From Subtercola boreus (GTDB taxonomy: Bacteria; Actinomycetota; Actinomycetes; Actinomycetales; Microbacteriaceae), in contig NZ_NBXA01000026.1 in the NCBI RefSeq assembly GCF_003399625.1, forward strand, positions 372,001 to 436,000: DNA of 64,000 bases, in the 5' to 3' direction. Below are positions 17,069 through 25,760 of this stretch, piece after piece. The stretch's first letter is position 1; each line of letters begins with the position of its first letter. The notes beneath the pieces were generated by a model that did not search any database, was not told the origin of the DNA, and saw only the letters and a program-made list of their open reading frames with translations. Position numbers and translations under genes: made by a program.

Positions 17069-18003
17069 GCGGGCACCGCCACGGAACGCCGGAGCTCGGT
17101 GCCGGCCAGGTCTTCATAGAGCTTGAACGGGGTCATCTCGCCGGCCAGGTCACCGTACTGCGCCTTCGCCCGGCGATAGATCTGCTCGACGAGGCCGGAG
17201 AGTTCGGCCGACACTCCGACCGAGCGGGCGAGGTCGATCGAGAGCCCGAGGTCCTTGCACGCGAGCGCGATGGCGAACCCCTCGTCGTAGTCGCCGTGGT
17301 CGAGGATGCTGAGCACATCGTTCTCGACGAAATTGCTGTTCGCGGGGCTGGCCACCAGAGACGCCCGCAATACATCGAGATCGACACCCGCCTTCACACC
17401 GATCGCCAGCACCTCGGCGGTGGCGACGAGGTGCGAGAACCAGAGCTGGTTGATCATCAGCTTGACGGCGTATCCCGTGCCCGCCGCTCCGACGTGCAGG
17501 ATGCGCTCGGGGTCGCCCATCGCCTCGAAGACCGGACGGAGGCGATGGACATCGGCCGCCTCACCGCCGATGAAGATCTGCAGCATGCCGTTCGCAGCTC
17601 CCACCGACATTCCGGAGACGGGGGCGTCGAGGATGTGGAGGCCACGGTGGGCGTTGTCGGCCCGCACGCGGTTGGCGACGTCGGGCACCGAGGTCGACAT
17701 GTCGATCCAGGTACCGCCGTCGGCGATGCCGGCGAGGATGCCCTGTGGACCGTTCACGACGGCATCGACGTGGCGCGGGGTGGGCAGCATGGTGATGACC
17801 ACGTCGCTCGCCGCGGCGACCTCCGCGGGCGTCGTGGCCCAGATCGCGCCGCCTGCGATCAGCTCGGCCGCGGCCTCCCGACGGATGTCGTTCACCACGA
17901 GCGGGAAGCCCGCCGCCTGCAGGTTACGGGTCATGCCCGAGCCCATGTTGCCGAGGCCGATGAAGCCGACGGTGGTCGGCTGGGTGTTCGTCATTTCAGT
18001 CAC
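17065..18003 (-). CDS. NAD(P)-dependent oxidoreductase, 3-hydroxyisobutyrate dehydrogenase family
   Basis: A 312-residue beta-hydroxyacid dehydrogenase. The Rossmann motif GFIGLGNMGSGMTRNL is near the N-terminus, the substrate-site motif is DAPVSGMSVGAANG, and the catalytic Lys is in GTGYAVKLMINQ. The family reduces or oxidises short 2- or 3-hydroxyacids such as 3-hydroxyisobutyrate or tartronate semialdehyde. It sits between the aldehyde dehydrogenase (14 nt upstream) and the iron-type dehydrogenase (overlapping). Confidence 0.9.
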   Translation of the reverse strand: MTEMTNTQPTTVGFIGLGNMGSGMTRNLQAAGFPLVVNDIRREAAAELIAGGAIWATTPAEVAAASDVVITMLPTPRHVDAVVNGPQGILAGIADGGTWIDMSTSVPDVANRVRADNAHRGLHILDAPVSGMSVGAANGMLQIFIGGEAADVHRLRPVFEAMGDPERILHVGAAGTGYAVKLMINQLWFSHLVATAEVLAIGVKAGVDLDVLRASLVASPANSNFVENDVLSILDHGDYDEGFAIALACKDLGLSIDLARSVGVSAELSGLVEQIYRRAKAQYGDLAGEMTPFKLYEDLAGTELRRSVAVPA

Positions 18004-18017
18004 TTTCTGCAGAGTGG

Positions 18018-19517
18018 TCAGTAGTTCGGACCCGGAGCGATGTCGATCCAGGTGGTCTTGAGGGAGGTGTAGCTGTCAAAGGCGTGCAGCGAGCGGTCGC
18101 GGCCCGCGCCCGACTGCTTCACACCGCCGAACGGGGTGATCACGTCGGCCACGTCGAAGGTGTTGACCCAGACCGTGCCGGCGCGGAGGTCCCGTGCGAC
18201 TCGATGCGCCGTACGCAGATCGCTCGTCCAGACGCTCGCGGCCAGGCCGTAGGCGCTCTCGTTGGCGACTCGCACGCCCTCGGCTGCGCCCTCCACGACC
18301 GAGACCGAGAGCGCAGGCCCGAAGATCTCCTCCTGGCCGATGCGCCCGGAGTTGTCGACGTGGTCGTAGACCGTGGGCTCGACGTAGTAGCCGTTTTCGA
18401 GACCGACCGGCCGCACCTGCGAGCCGCCGTTCACCGTGACGCCCTCCGAACGGGCCACCTCGGTATAGGAGAGCACCCGATCCAGTTGCACGCGGCTCGC
18501 GATCGTACCGAGCTGGGTGCTCTCGTCGAGCGGGTCGCCCAGCACGAGCGAGGAGCCCACGGCGATGACCTTCTCGACCAGCTCGTCGTGCACCCGGGCA
18601 TCCACCACCAGCCGGCTGCCGCCGTGGCAGGTCTGGCCGGCGTTGTAGAAGATGCCCCAGGCCACGGCCGAGGCGCAGGCGTCGAGATCTTCGACGTCGG
18701 CGAGCACGAGCTGCGCCGACTTGCCGCCGAGTTCGAGCGAGACCTGCTTGCCGTTCGACTCCCCCGCATAGGTGAGGAAGCCGCGGCCGACGGCGGGCGA
18801 CCCCGTGAAGGCGATCTTGTCGACCAGGGGATGTCTTCCCAGCGCCTGCCCGGCCACCCGGCCGAGCCCGGGCACGACCTGCAGCACGCCTGCCGGAAGC
18901 CCTGCCTCAGCGGCCAACCCAGCCAGCTTCAGCGCCGACAGGCTGGTGAGCTCGGCAGGCTTCAACACGACCGAATTGCCGGCCGCGAGCGCGGGCGCGA
19001 TCTTCCACGCCGTGATGATCAGCGGATAGTTCCACGGCACGACCGCCCCGATCACGCCGAGCGGTTCGCGGCTGATGAGGGCCAGCGCACTCTCGGGGGC
19101 CGGAGCGATCTCGTCGTAGACCTTGTCGAGCGCCTCGGCGTACCAGCGCACCGTGCGGGCGGCGTTCGGCACGTCGACATTCAGCGAGTCGGAGATCGGA
19201 TGCCCGGAGTCGAGCGACTCGAGCAGCGCCAGTTCCTCGCGGTTCTCGAGCATCAGGTCTGCCAACCGAAGCAGCACGGCCTGCCGGGTGCGCCGGTCGG
19301 CGCGCGACCAGACCCCGCTCTCGAAGGTGGCGGCCGCACCGCGCACGGCCCGATCGATGTCCTCCTCGTTCGCCGAGCTGACGGCCGCGAACACCTTTCC
19401 GTCGCGGGGAGTGATCGTGTCGAAGGTGCCGCCGTCGCTCGACGGGCGGAACTCCCCGTCGAGGAAGAGCCGGGTCTCCGGGCGCAGGGCGGCAGCAGCC
19501 GCGATCCAGTCGGTCAT
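18018..19517 (-). CDS. Aldehyde dehydrogenase family protein
   Basis: A 499-residue NAD(P)-dependent aldehyde dehydrogenase of the betaine/phenylacetaldehyde-like group: PWNYPLIITAWKIAPALAAG, AFTGSPAVGR, catalytic Glu in LELGGKSAQ, and catalytic Cys in NAGQTCHGGSR. It belongs to the same minus-strand operon; the gap to the enolase-superfamily gene upstream is 39 nt. Substrate unknown; an aldehyde derived from the imported compound is likely. Confidence 0.9.
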   Translation of the reverse strand: MTDWIAAAAALRPETRLFLDGEFRPSSDGGTFDTITPRDGKVFAAVSSANEEDIDRAVRGAAATFESGVWSRADRRTRQAVLLRLADLMLENREELALLESLDSGHPISDSLNVDVPNAARTVRWYAEALDKVYDEIAPAPESALALISREPLGVIGAVVPWNYPLIITAWKIAPALAAGNSVVLKPAELTSLSALKLAGLAAEAGLPAGVLQVVPGLGRVAGQALGRHPLVDKIAFTGSPAVGRGFLTYAGESNGKQVSLELGGKSAQLVLADVEDLDACASAVAWGIFYNAGQTCHGGSRLVVDARVHDELVEKVIAVGSSLVLGDPLDESTQLGTIASRVQLDRVLSYTEVARSEGVTVNGGSQVRPVGLENGYYVEPTVYDHVDNSGRIGQEEIFGPALSVSVVEGAAEGVRVANESAYGLAASVWTSDLRTAHRVARDLRAGTVWVNTFDVADVITPFGGVKQSGAGRDRSLHAFDSYTSLKTTWIDIAPGPNY

Positions 19518-19556
19518 GATGTCTTTCTGTGATGGCTGGGGAAGAGGGACGGCGGA

Positions 19557-20660
19557 TCAGACGGTGTAGCGGGCCACGGCGGCGCGGTCGATCGTGACAC
19601 CGAGCCCCGGACCGGACGGAACCACGAGGTCGCCGTGCGAGTCGATCATCAGTGGCTCGAGGAAGAAGTCCCGCCGCTCCGGGGTCCAGCCCGGCGGGTC
19701 GAACGGGAACTCGATGTACGGACCGGCATCCACGCCCGCGGCGACGTGCAGGTTGGCCAGCAGTCCGAGCCCGTTGCTCCAGGTGTGCGGGGTGAAGGAT
19801 CGGTGCCGCAGGTTCGCCGACTCGGCGACCTGGCGGGCGCGGTGCATGCCGACTGCGAGGGCGACGTCGGGCTGGTAGATGTCGAAGGCATCCTGCTCGA
19901 TGAGGGCCATGATCTCGGGCAGCGACCGCACCATCTCCCCGCCGGCGATCTGGATGCCCGTCTGTGCCCTGACGCGCTGCGCGCCCGCGACATCGACCTG
20001 GGGCAGCGGTTCTTCGAGCCAGAGCACGCCGAGGTCGACGAGTTCGGCCGCCACGTGCTGCACGCGGGCGAGCGGGAGCGCGGCGTCGATGTCTCCCGAC
20101 ATCCGCCACATCTGGTTGAGGTCGACCATCAGGTCGAAGTCGGGACCGACCGCTTCGCGGGTGCGGCGCACCGCTTCCACGCCTTCGGCGAGCGCCGTAC
20201 GGGCGATCCGGATCTTCATGGCCTTGAAGCCGAGCTCGCGGGCGGCGAGCGCCGACTCGGCCCGGGCCTCCGGGCTCTTCAGCTCCCCCGACGAGGCGTA
20301 GGCCGGCAGCCGGTCGCGCGCCCCACCGAACAGCACGCTGACCGGCAGGCCCGCGACCTTGCCGATGATGTCCCAGAGCGCTGCCTCCAGCGGCCAGTAC
20401 CGGCCGCCGTGGAAGTTGATCGTCTCGATGCGGCGCACCTGGTTCAGGATCTGCAACGGATCGGTGCCGATGAACAGGTCGCGGTAGGCGTCGAAGCCGT
20501 CCATCGTGTCACCCGATCCGACTCCGGTGACACCCTCGTCGGTGAAGACCTCGACGAGCGTCGCCGGGAACAGCCGGCGGGGTTCCGGATCCCACGCCGC
20601 GTTGAACGGTGGATCGAGCGGCAGCACCATCCGCGTGAGGCGGATGTCGGTGATCTTCAT
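19557..20660 (-). CDS. Mandelate racemase / muconate lactonizing enzyme family protein
   Basis: A 367-residue enolase-superfamily enzyme of the mandelate-racemase subgroup. A Lys-x-Arg general-base pair is at 149-151 (KAMKIRIA), metal ligands are D180, E216 and E242, and the D265/H292 dyad (QPDVA, SFTPHTW) keeps the spacing known for mandelate racemase. It should abstract the alpha proton of a carboxylate, acting as racemase, epimerase or dehydratase. The ATG at 20660 overlaps the stop of the Fae-like gene. Betaine epimerases and acid-sugar dehydratases both occur in this subgroup, so the reaction stays open. Confidence 0.88.
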   Translation of the reverse strand: MKITDIRLTRMVLPLDPPFNAAWDPEPRRLFPATLVEVFTDEGVTGVGSGDTMDGFDAYRDLFIGTDPLQILNQVRRIETINFHGGRYWPLEAALWDIIGKVAGLPVSVLFGGARDRLPAYASSGELKSPEARAESALAARELGFKAMKIRIARTALAEGVEAVRRTREAVGPDFDLMVDLNQMWRMSGDIDAALPLARVQHVAAELVDLGVLWLEEPLPQVDVAGAQRVRAQTGIQIAGGEMVRSLPEIMALIEQDAFDIYQPDVALAVGMHRARQVAESANLRHRSFTPHTWSNGLGLLANLHVAAGVDAGPYIEFPFDPPGWTPERRDFFLEPLMIDSHGDLVVPSGPGLGVTIDRAAVARYTV

Positions 20661-21175
20661 GTGGTTCTGGCCTTCGGTGTGTAGAACGGGTTGGAGGCTG
20701 CATCGCGGGCGGCGATCACATCGTCGGTCGACGGCAGCAGGCGAACGCCGTTCTCGAGGGCGGTGCGCACCGAGAGCCGGTTGTTCTCGTAGACCTGCTC
20801 GGCATCGTCGGCGCCGGGATTCACCCAGACCGCCGCGATGATGACGTGACTGTCGGCCTGTTCGCGGGAGACGATGCCGTCGGCGAGCGCCTCCGCGACT
20901 CCCGCGGCGATACCGGCCTGGGCCGGGCCCCAGATGAGCAGTCCGTGCTCATCCGAGGCCGGCGCCGACTTGGTGACGAAGAGCGTCAGCGGTTTCACTG
21001 GGAGGGAGGGCCGGAGCACCGTCACGAACGGCACGTGGCCGGCGCTCGGGGTGGCGAGGGCAGTGGCCCAGGCAACGCCGGCCGGGCCCTCGCGGTCACC
21101 GAAGACAGTGTTGACGTGGGCTGCGTTGACGCCGTCACCGACGAAGCTCTCGCCGAGTTGCAGACCCGAGGTCAT
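20657..21175 (-). CDS. Formaldehyde-activating enzyme (Fae)-like protein
   Basis: A 172-residue single-domain Fae homolog. Diagnostic segments are LGESFVGDGVNAAHVN with the active-site-equivalent His20, LTLFVTKSAPAS, WGPAQAGIAAGVAEALADGI and the C-terminal NPFYTP. Classical Fae condenses formaldehyde with tetrahydromethanopterin, a cofactor not normally found in actinobacteria, so another aldehyde or carrier is likely. ATG at 21175 overlaps the last base of the binding-protein stop codon (TGATG). Placement between an importer and dehydrogenases points to aldehyde handling in that pathway. Confidence 0.87.
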   Translation of the reverse strand: MTSGLQLGESFVGDGVNAAHVNTVFGDREGPAGVAWATALATPSAGHVPFVTVLRPSLPVKPLTLFVTKSAPASDEHGLLIWGPAQAGIAAGVAEALADGIVSREQADSHVIIAAVWVNPGADDAEQVYENNRLSVRTALENGVRLLPSTDDVIAARDAASNPFYTPKARTT

Positions 21176-22119
21176 CAGATCAGGCCCTGTTCGGTCAGCC
21201 AGTCCTTCGCGATGTCGGCGGGATCGTCACCGTCGACATCGGCCTTGGCGTTCAGCTTCTGCATCTCCTCGGTGGTGAGTTTGCTCGACACCAGCGCCAT
21301 CACGTCGGCGATGCCGGGGTACTTGTCGAGGGTGCTCTGCTTGAGCGTGAAGGCTCCCTGGTAGACCGGGAAGAAGGACTTGTCGTCCTGCATCACAGTG
21401 AGCCCGAGAGCCGGGATCCGGCCGTCCGTCTGGAACACCTCGCCGAAGTTGCAGGTGTCACCCTTGGCGGTGGTCGTGTAGATGACCCCGGTGTCGAGCA
21501 GCGCGACGTTCGAGTCGGGCACGGCATCCAGACCGTAGGCCTTCTTGACCCCGGGCCAGCCGTCGTCGCGGGTCGAGAACTCGCTCTCGATGCAGAACGT
21601 CTGGTCGGCGACCGGGAGCTTCGCGATGTCGCTGAGCTTGGTGACGCCGAGCGCCTTCGCCTTGTCGGAGAGGATCGCGAACGCGTAGGTGTTGTTCAGG
21701 GGTGCCGGGTCGAGCCAGGCGATGCCGTTGGCGGCGTCAGCTTTCTTGGTGGCGTCGAACTGGGCCTGTTCGCCCTGCACAGGGGTCGTGTTGTTGTTGT
21801 AGGTGATCCACGATGTGCCGGTGTACTCCCAGTAGCCGAGGAACTGGTCGCTCACGAGAGCAGCTCGCACGTTGGCTGATCCGACGACGCTCGTGTTGGC
21901 CTTGGTGTTCGCACCGTGGGCGTTGAAGAGCTGGCTGGTGATGTTGGCGAGGATGTACTGCTCGGAGAAGTCCTTCGCGCCGACATCGCCGGAGAGACCC
22001 GCGAGTTCGTCGCCCTTGCCCGAGGAGGAAGCGCCAGTGCTTCCGCCTGAGCAGGCGGTCAAGGCGAGGGCGCCGACGGCCAGGATGGCCAGCAGCCCTG
22101 TGGTTCGTTTGAGGTTCAT
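21175..22119 (-). CDS. Osmolyte-type ABC transporter substrate-binding lipoprotein
   Basis: A 314-residue OpuAC/OsmX-like binding protein. It has a lipoprotein signal with lipobox ALTAC (Cys23) followed by a Ser/Gly linker, and the domain shows KDFSEQYILANITSQL, GYWEYTGTSW and aromatic residues typical of binders of quaternary ammonium compounds (glycine betaine, choline, carnitine, proline betaine). It is separated from the upstream permease by 59 nt that contain a short tandem repeat. The ligand is probably the carbon source processed by the downstream enzymes. Confidence 0.9.
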   Translation of the reverse strand: MNLKRTTGLLAILAVGALALTACSGGSTGASSSGKGDELAGLSGDVGAKDFSEQYILANITSQLFNAHGANTKANTSVVGSANVRAALVSDQFLGYWEYTGTSWITYNNNTTPVQGEQAQFDATKKADAANGIAWLDPAPLNNTYAFAILSDKAKALGVTKLSDIAKLPVADQTFCIESEFSTRDDGWPGVKKAYGLDAVPDSNVALLDTGVIYTTTAKGDTCNFGEVFQTDGRIPALGLTVMQDDKSFFPVYQGAFTLKQSTLDKYPGIADVMALVSSKLTTEEMQKLNAKADVDGDDPADIAKDWLTEQGLI

Positions 22120-22143
22120 GGTGCTCTTTCTGTGTGGGGGGAG

Positions 22144-22177
22144 GTGTGGTGCAGGAGAGGGTGTGGTGCAGGAGAGG
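22144..22177. repeat. 17-bp tandem duplication between permease and binding-protein genes
   Basis: GTGTGGTGCAGGAGAGG occurs twice in tandem (22144-22160 and 22161-22177), filling most of the gap between the two genes. It has no clear function. Confidence 0.85.
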
Positions 22178-22178
22178 G

Positions 22179-22970
22179 TCAGACGCCCTTCGGGCGCAAC
22201 AGGTCTTCGGCGATGCTGGCGAGCCAGTCGATCAGCAGGGCTATGCAGGAGACGAGCACGGCACCCGTGATGAGAACGGGGAAGCGCTGCAGCTTCAGCC
22301 CGTTGACGATCATGTCGCCGAGGCCGCCGGCATCGATGAACGTGGCCACTGTGGCCACACCGACGCAGAACACCAGCGAGGTGCGGAGCCCGGCGAGGAT
22401 CACCGGCACCGCGAGCGGCAGTTCGATGCGCCGCAGGACCTGGCCCGGAGTCATGCCCATGCCGCGTGCCGATTCCGTGACGCTGGGGTCGATCTGGGAG
22501 AGGCCGACCATGGTGTTCCGGAGCACCGGCAGGAACGAGTACGCCACCAGGGCGATGAGCGCGGTCTGGAATCCGATCTGCCAGATGATCGCGAGCAGGA
22601 TGATGAAACCGATGGCCGGCGTCGCCTGCCCGATGTTGGCGATCGTCAGGATCGTTCCGCGCAGGAGCCGCGACGTGGTGCGACTGGCCACGATGCCCGC
22701 CGGGATCGCCAGCACGGCAACCAGCGCTGAGGCGATGAATGTGAGCTCGAGGTGCTCCCTGGTGCGGAGCAGGATGTAGTCGGCGTTGAGGGTGCGCGCC
22801 ATGATCGAGTCGATCTCGAGGGTCTGGATCCAGAGGAACAGGGCCAGCAGCACCAGCACGATAACGATCGGCGTGGCGATGCGGCGGAGGGTCCAGAACC
22901 GTGCCCGTCGAACCCCGAGTTCAGCCGGTGCAACGCTGACGTCGCGCTCGATCACGGCCTCGAAGGTCAT
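22179..22970 (-). CDS. ABC transporter permease (OpuCB/ProW type)
   Basis: A 263-residue inner-membrane permease with about six helices and the EAA-type cytoplasmic loop (ESARGMGMTPGQVLRRIELPLA). The sequence TIANIGQATPAIGFIILLAI is typical of osmolyte importers. It starts at ATG 22970, overlapping the ATPase stop by 4 nt. It probably forms a heterodimer with the permease at 24063-24728. Confidence 0.9.
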   Translation of the reverse strand: MTFEAVIERDVSVAPAELGVRRARFWTLRRIATPIVIVLVLLALFLWIQTLEIDSIMARTLNADYILLRTREHLELTFIASALVAVLAIPAGIVASRTTSRLLRGTILTIANIGQATPAIGFIILLAIIWQIGFQTALIALVAYSFLPVLRNTMVGLSQIDPSVTESARGMGMTPGQVLRRIELPLAVPVILAGLRTSLVFCVGVATVATFIDAGGLGDMIVNGLKLQRFPVLITGAVLVSCIALLIDWLASIAEDLLRPKGV

Positions 22971-24061
22971 GAGAGCACCCCCGGCGCCCCGGCACCCGCG
23001 TCATCACCGAGTTCGGCCGAGATCTGGTCGACGGTGACGGATGCCACGACCTTTCCGCTTGCGTCGGTCACCCCGATGGCCGGCAGGCCGGTCAGCACGA
23101 GCAGGTCCAGGGCGTCCCGGAGCGAATCGGTCTCGGACAGTGACGCTGTGCCCCGGGCATCCGTTGCCCTGCCGAGCAGCGCGTCGTACAGCGGAATCAG
23201 CGCGAGACGCTTGAGTGCCGCCCCATGCCCGATGAACGAAGCGACATAGTCGTTGGCCGGTGCCCTCAGGATGTTCGCGGGGGTGTCGAACTGCTCGATC
23301 TTCGACCGGTCGCTGAGCACCGCGATGCGGTCGCCGAGCCGCACGGCCTCGTCGAAGTCGTGGGTCACGAAGATGATCGTCTTGCCGATCGACTCCTGGA
23401 GGCGCAGGAACTCCACCTGCAGCTTCTCGCGGGTGATCGGGTCGGTCGCGCCGAACGGTTCGTCCATCAGCATCACGGGCGGGTCCGCGGCCAGGGCGCG
23501 AGCCACGCCGACGCGCTGCTGCTGCCCGCCCGAGAGCTGCTTCGGATAGCGCCCCGCGAACGTCTTCGGGTCGAGCTGGACCACTGAGAGCAGCTCATCC
23601 ACCCTGTTGCGGGTCTTCTCCTTCGACCAGCCGAGCAGCTTCGGCACGACCGAGATGTTCTCGGCGATCGTCATGTGCGGAAAGAGGCCGATCTGCTGGA
23701 TGACATAGCCGATGTGCCGACGGAGCTCGTTCGGGTTCAGCGACAGCACGTCGCGCCCGTCGACCGTGATCGACCCCGAGGTCGGCTCGATGATGCGGTT
23801 GATCATCTTCATCGTGGTGGTCTTGCCGCAGCCGGAGGGGCCGACGAACATGATGAGCTCGCCGGGCTCGACATCCATCGAGAAGTTCTCGACGGCCGGC
23901 ACGGTCTGCTCGCCGTAGACCTTGTTCACGTTCTTCAGTTCGATGTGGGCGCCGCTGGTGTTCTTCACCGTGGTGATGGTGGTCGTGGTGCGGATGGTCG
24001 CCTCTGTGGGCCGGCCGCCCAGAACGCGTGACGCGCCGGTGTCTGCTGTGGAGTCGGTCAT
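22967..24061 (-). CDS. ABC transporter ATP-binding protein (OpuA/ProV type) with CBS-like tail
   Basis: A 364-residue ATPase of the quaternary-amine importer family. Walker A is GPSGCGKTTTMK, the signature is LSGGQQQRVGVARAL, and Walker B is PVMLMDEPFGATD. After the nucleotide-binding domain, a C-terminal region (DSLRDALDLLVLTGLPAIGV, GKVVASVTVDQI) looks like a CBS module, used in OpuA-type systems to sense ionic strength. It begins 1 nt after the upstream permease stop. Confidence 0.92.
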   Translation of the reverse strand: MTDSTADTGASRVLGGRPTEATIRTTTTITTVKNTSGAHIELKNVNKVYGEQTVPAVENFSMDVEPGELIMFVGPSGCGKTTTMKMINRIIEPTSGSITVDGRDVLSLNPNELRRHIGYVIQQIGLFPHMTIAENISVVPKLLGWSKEKTRNRVDELLSVVQLDPKTFAGRYPKQLSGGQQQRVGVARALAADPPVMLMDEPFGATDPITREKLQVEFLRLQESIGKTIIFVTHDFDEAVRLGDRIAVLSDRSKIEQFDTPANILRAPANDYVASFIGHGAALKRLALIPLYDALLGRATDARGTASLSETDSLRDALDLLVLTGLPAIGVTDASGKVVASVTVDQISAELGDDAGAGAPGVLS

Positions 24062-24062
24062 G

Positions 24063-24728
24063 TCAGGCCCTCAGTCCCTTCGAGGTGGTCGTTTTCGTGA
24101 TGAGTGTGAACAGGCCGTCGACGATGAGGGCCAGAACGATGACACCGAGGGTGCCGGTGAGTGCATAGTTGAGCGCGTTCTTCGAGCCGAGCGAACTGAG
24201 GCCCTGGAAGATCATCTGGCCGAGTCCCGGGCCACCCACATAGGCGCCGATCGCCGCGATGCCGATGGTGAGCTGCGCCGCGACGCGCACACCGGTCACG
24301 ATCACCGGCCAGGCCATCGGCAGCTGGATGCGCAGCAGCACCGCCCCACGGGAGAGCCCCATGCCCGTGGCCGCCTCCATGATCGCGGGGCTCACTTCGC
24401 GGAGCCCGACCACGGTGTTCCGGATGATCGGCAGCAGCGAGTAGAGAGTCAGGCCGATCAGCGTGGGAACCCAGCCGAGCCCGAAGAGCGGGATCATCGC
24501 CGCCAGGAGCGCGAGCGAGGGGATCGTCAGGATGACGGCAGCGCTCGTGACGGCGAGCGAGCGCCCGACGGGGCTGTTCCAGACGAGGAGGCCGACACCG
24601 ACACCGATGGCGGTGGCGAGCAGCAGCGCCACGGCCACGACGAGCAGGTGTTGGCCGACCAGCTGGAGAATGTCGTCGTAGCGCTTTCCCCAGAAGGCCA
24701 GAAGGCCCGGAAGGTCGAATCCGGTCAT
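24063..24728 (-). CDS. ABC transporter permease (OpuCD/ProW type)
   Basis: A 221-residue permease with about six helices and an EAA-like loop (EAATGMGLSRGAVLLRIQLPMA); LTIPSLALLAAMIPLFGLG matches osmolyte-permease sequences. The ATG at 24728 is chosen because GAGGAG lies 10 nt upstream; an in-frame ATG 14 codons earlier lacks this. It is the first gene of the ten-gene catabolic operon and is divergent from the IclR gene. Confidence 0.9.
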   Translation of the reverse strand: MTGFDLPGLLAFWGKRYDDILQLVGQHLLVVAVALLLATAIGVGVGLLVWNSPVGRSLAVTSAAVILTIPSLALLAAMIPLFGLGWVPTLIGLTLYSLLPIIRNTVVGLREVSPAIMEAATGMGLSRGAVLLRIQLPMAWPVIVTGVRVAAQLTIGIAAIGAYVGGPGLGQMIFQGLSSLGSKNALNYALTGTLGVIVLALIVDGLFTLITKTTTSKGLRA

Positions 24729-24823
24729 GAATGCACAGCTCCTCTGCTCTTCGTTGAGTGGCGGCCCCACGCTGCCGTGCTGGCCGGTGCGACACGGATG
24801 ACACTACGTCGGTGGTGTTCTTT

Positions 24824-24852
24824 TGCGCAACAGCAGTTGTGCATATGACAAC
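24824..24852. promoter_or_regulatory. Candidate IclR operator: two overlapping inverted repeats
   Basis: TGCGCAAC-AGCA-GTTGTGCA (24824-24843, one mismatch) overlaps GTTGT-N7-ACAAC (24836-24852). Both lie in the divergent intergenic region between the IclR gene and the importer operon, where a regulator could control both directions. Confidence 0.5.
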
Positions 24853-24860
24853 CACGGGCC

Positions 24861-24866
24861 TACTGT
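24861..24866 (+). promoter_or_regulatory. -10 hexamer TACTGT of the leaderless IclR gene
   Basis: TACTGT ends 6 nt before the ATG at 24873, directly downstream of the operator-like repeats; no ribosome binding site. Confidence 0.45.
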
Positions 24867-24872
24867 GGGGTC

Positions 24873-25760
24873 ATGGATGCTGTACCAACCCCCCGCCGGA
24901 ACTCCGCCGGACTCCGTCGTGACCTCGAACTGCTCGAAGTCCTCGGCTCGCCCGAGGCGGAAGAGTCGGGCGGACTCGGGGTCGTTCGCCTGGCAGAACT
25001 GGTCGGGCGCGACAAGGGACAGGTGTCGCGCACTCTGGCGACGCTCGCCGATGCGGGGCTCGTCGCCCGCGACCCGGCCACCCTCACCTATGGCCTGGGC
25101 TACCAGCTCTACGCCCTGGCGGCGCGCACCCTCGAATCCCGGCTCGTGCGGCAGGCGGTGCCCTTCCTCCGGCGGGTCGTCGCCGCCACCCACGAGACGG
25201 CCCACCTCTGCGTGCTCCGCGGCGACAGCGTGCTCACCCTCAGCAGCCAGCTGAGCGAGCACGCCTTCCGGGGCATCGCCTGGGAGGGCGTGAGCGTGGC
25301 CGCCTGGATGACGTCGGCCGGCCGGGTGCTGATCAGCGACTGGAGCGATGCCGACATCCGCGGCTGGTACGACCGGCACGGCAACGATCGTGCTGTCACA
25401 GGCCCGGTCGCGCCCGTGGTCGCACCTCTGAGCGGGCTCCCTCCCGAACCGGCGGCGGAGGGCGGAATCCCGTTGATCACCGACTTCGAGAGCCTGTTGA
25501 CCGAGATCGGGCACATCCGCCGCCGGGGCTACGCGAGCGTCGACGAGGAATTCGAGATGGGGGTGGTCGGAGTCTCCGCACCGGTCTTCGACTTTCGGGG
25601 CAACATCGTCGCCGCCATCAACGTGAGCGCACCGAAGGCACGCCTCGGCCGGCACCTGGATGCCGCGGGGCGACTCGTCTCCGAGATCGCCGAACAGCTC
25701 TCGGCCGAACTCGGAGCCGCGCCCCGCCGGGGTTCGCGGGTCAGTGGAACTGCGGAATGA
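24873..25760 (+). CDS. IclR family transcriptional regulator
   Basis: A 295-residue regulator with an N-terminal winged helix (VVRLAELVGRDKGQVSRTLA) and a C-terminal IclR effector domain (VGVSAPVFDFRGNIVAAINVSAP). It is divergent from the importer/catabolic operon and very likely controls it, with the imported compound or a metabolite as ligand. The 3' end overlaps the convergent membrane-protein gene by 20 nt. Confidence 0.9.
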   Translation: MDAVPTPRRNSAGLRRDLELLEVLGSPEAEESGGLGVVRLAELVGRDKGQVSRTLATLADAGLVARDPATLTYGLGYQLYALAARTLESRLVRQAVPFLRRVVAATHETAHLCVLRGDSVLTLSSQLSEHAFRGIAWEGVSVAAWMTSAGRVLISDWSDADIRGWYDRHGNDRAVTGPVAPVVAPLSGLPPEPAAEGGIPLITDFESLLTEIGHIRRRGYASVDEEFEMGVVGVSAPVFDFRGNIVAAINVSAPKARLGRHLDAAGRLVSEIAEQLSAELGAAPRRGSRVSGTAE

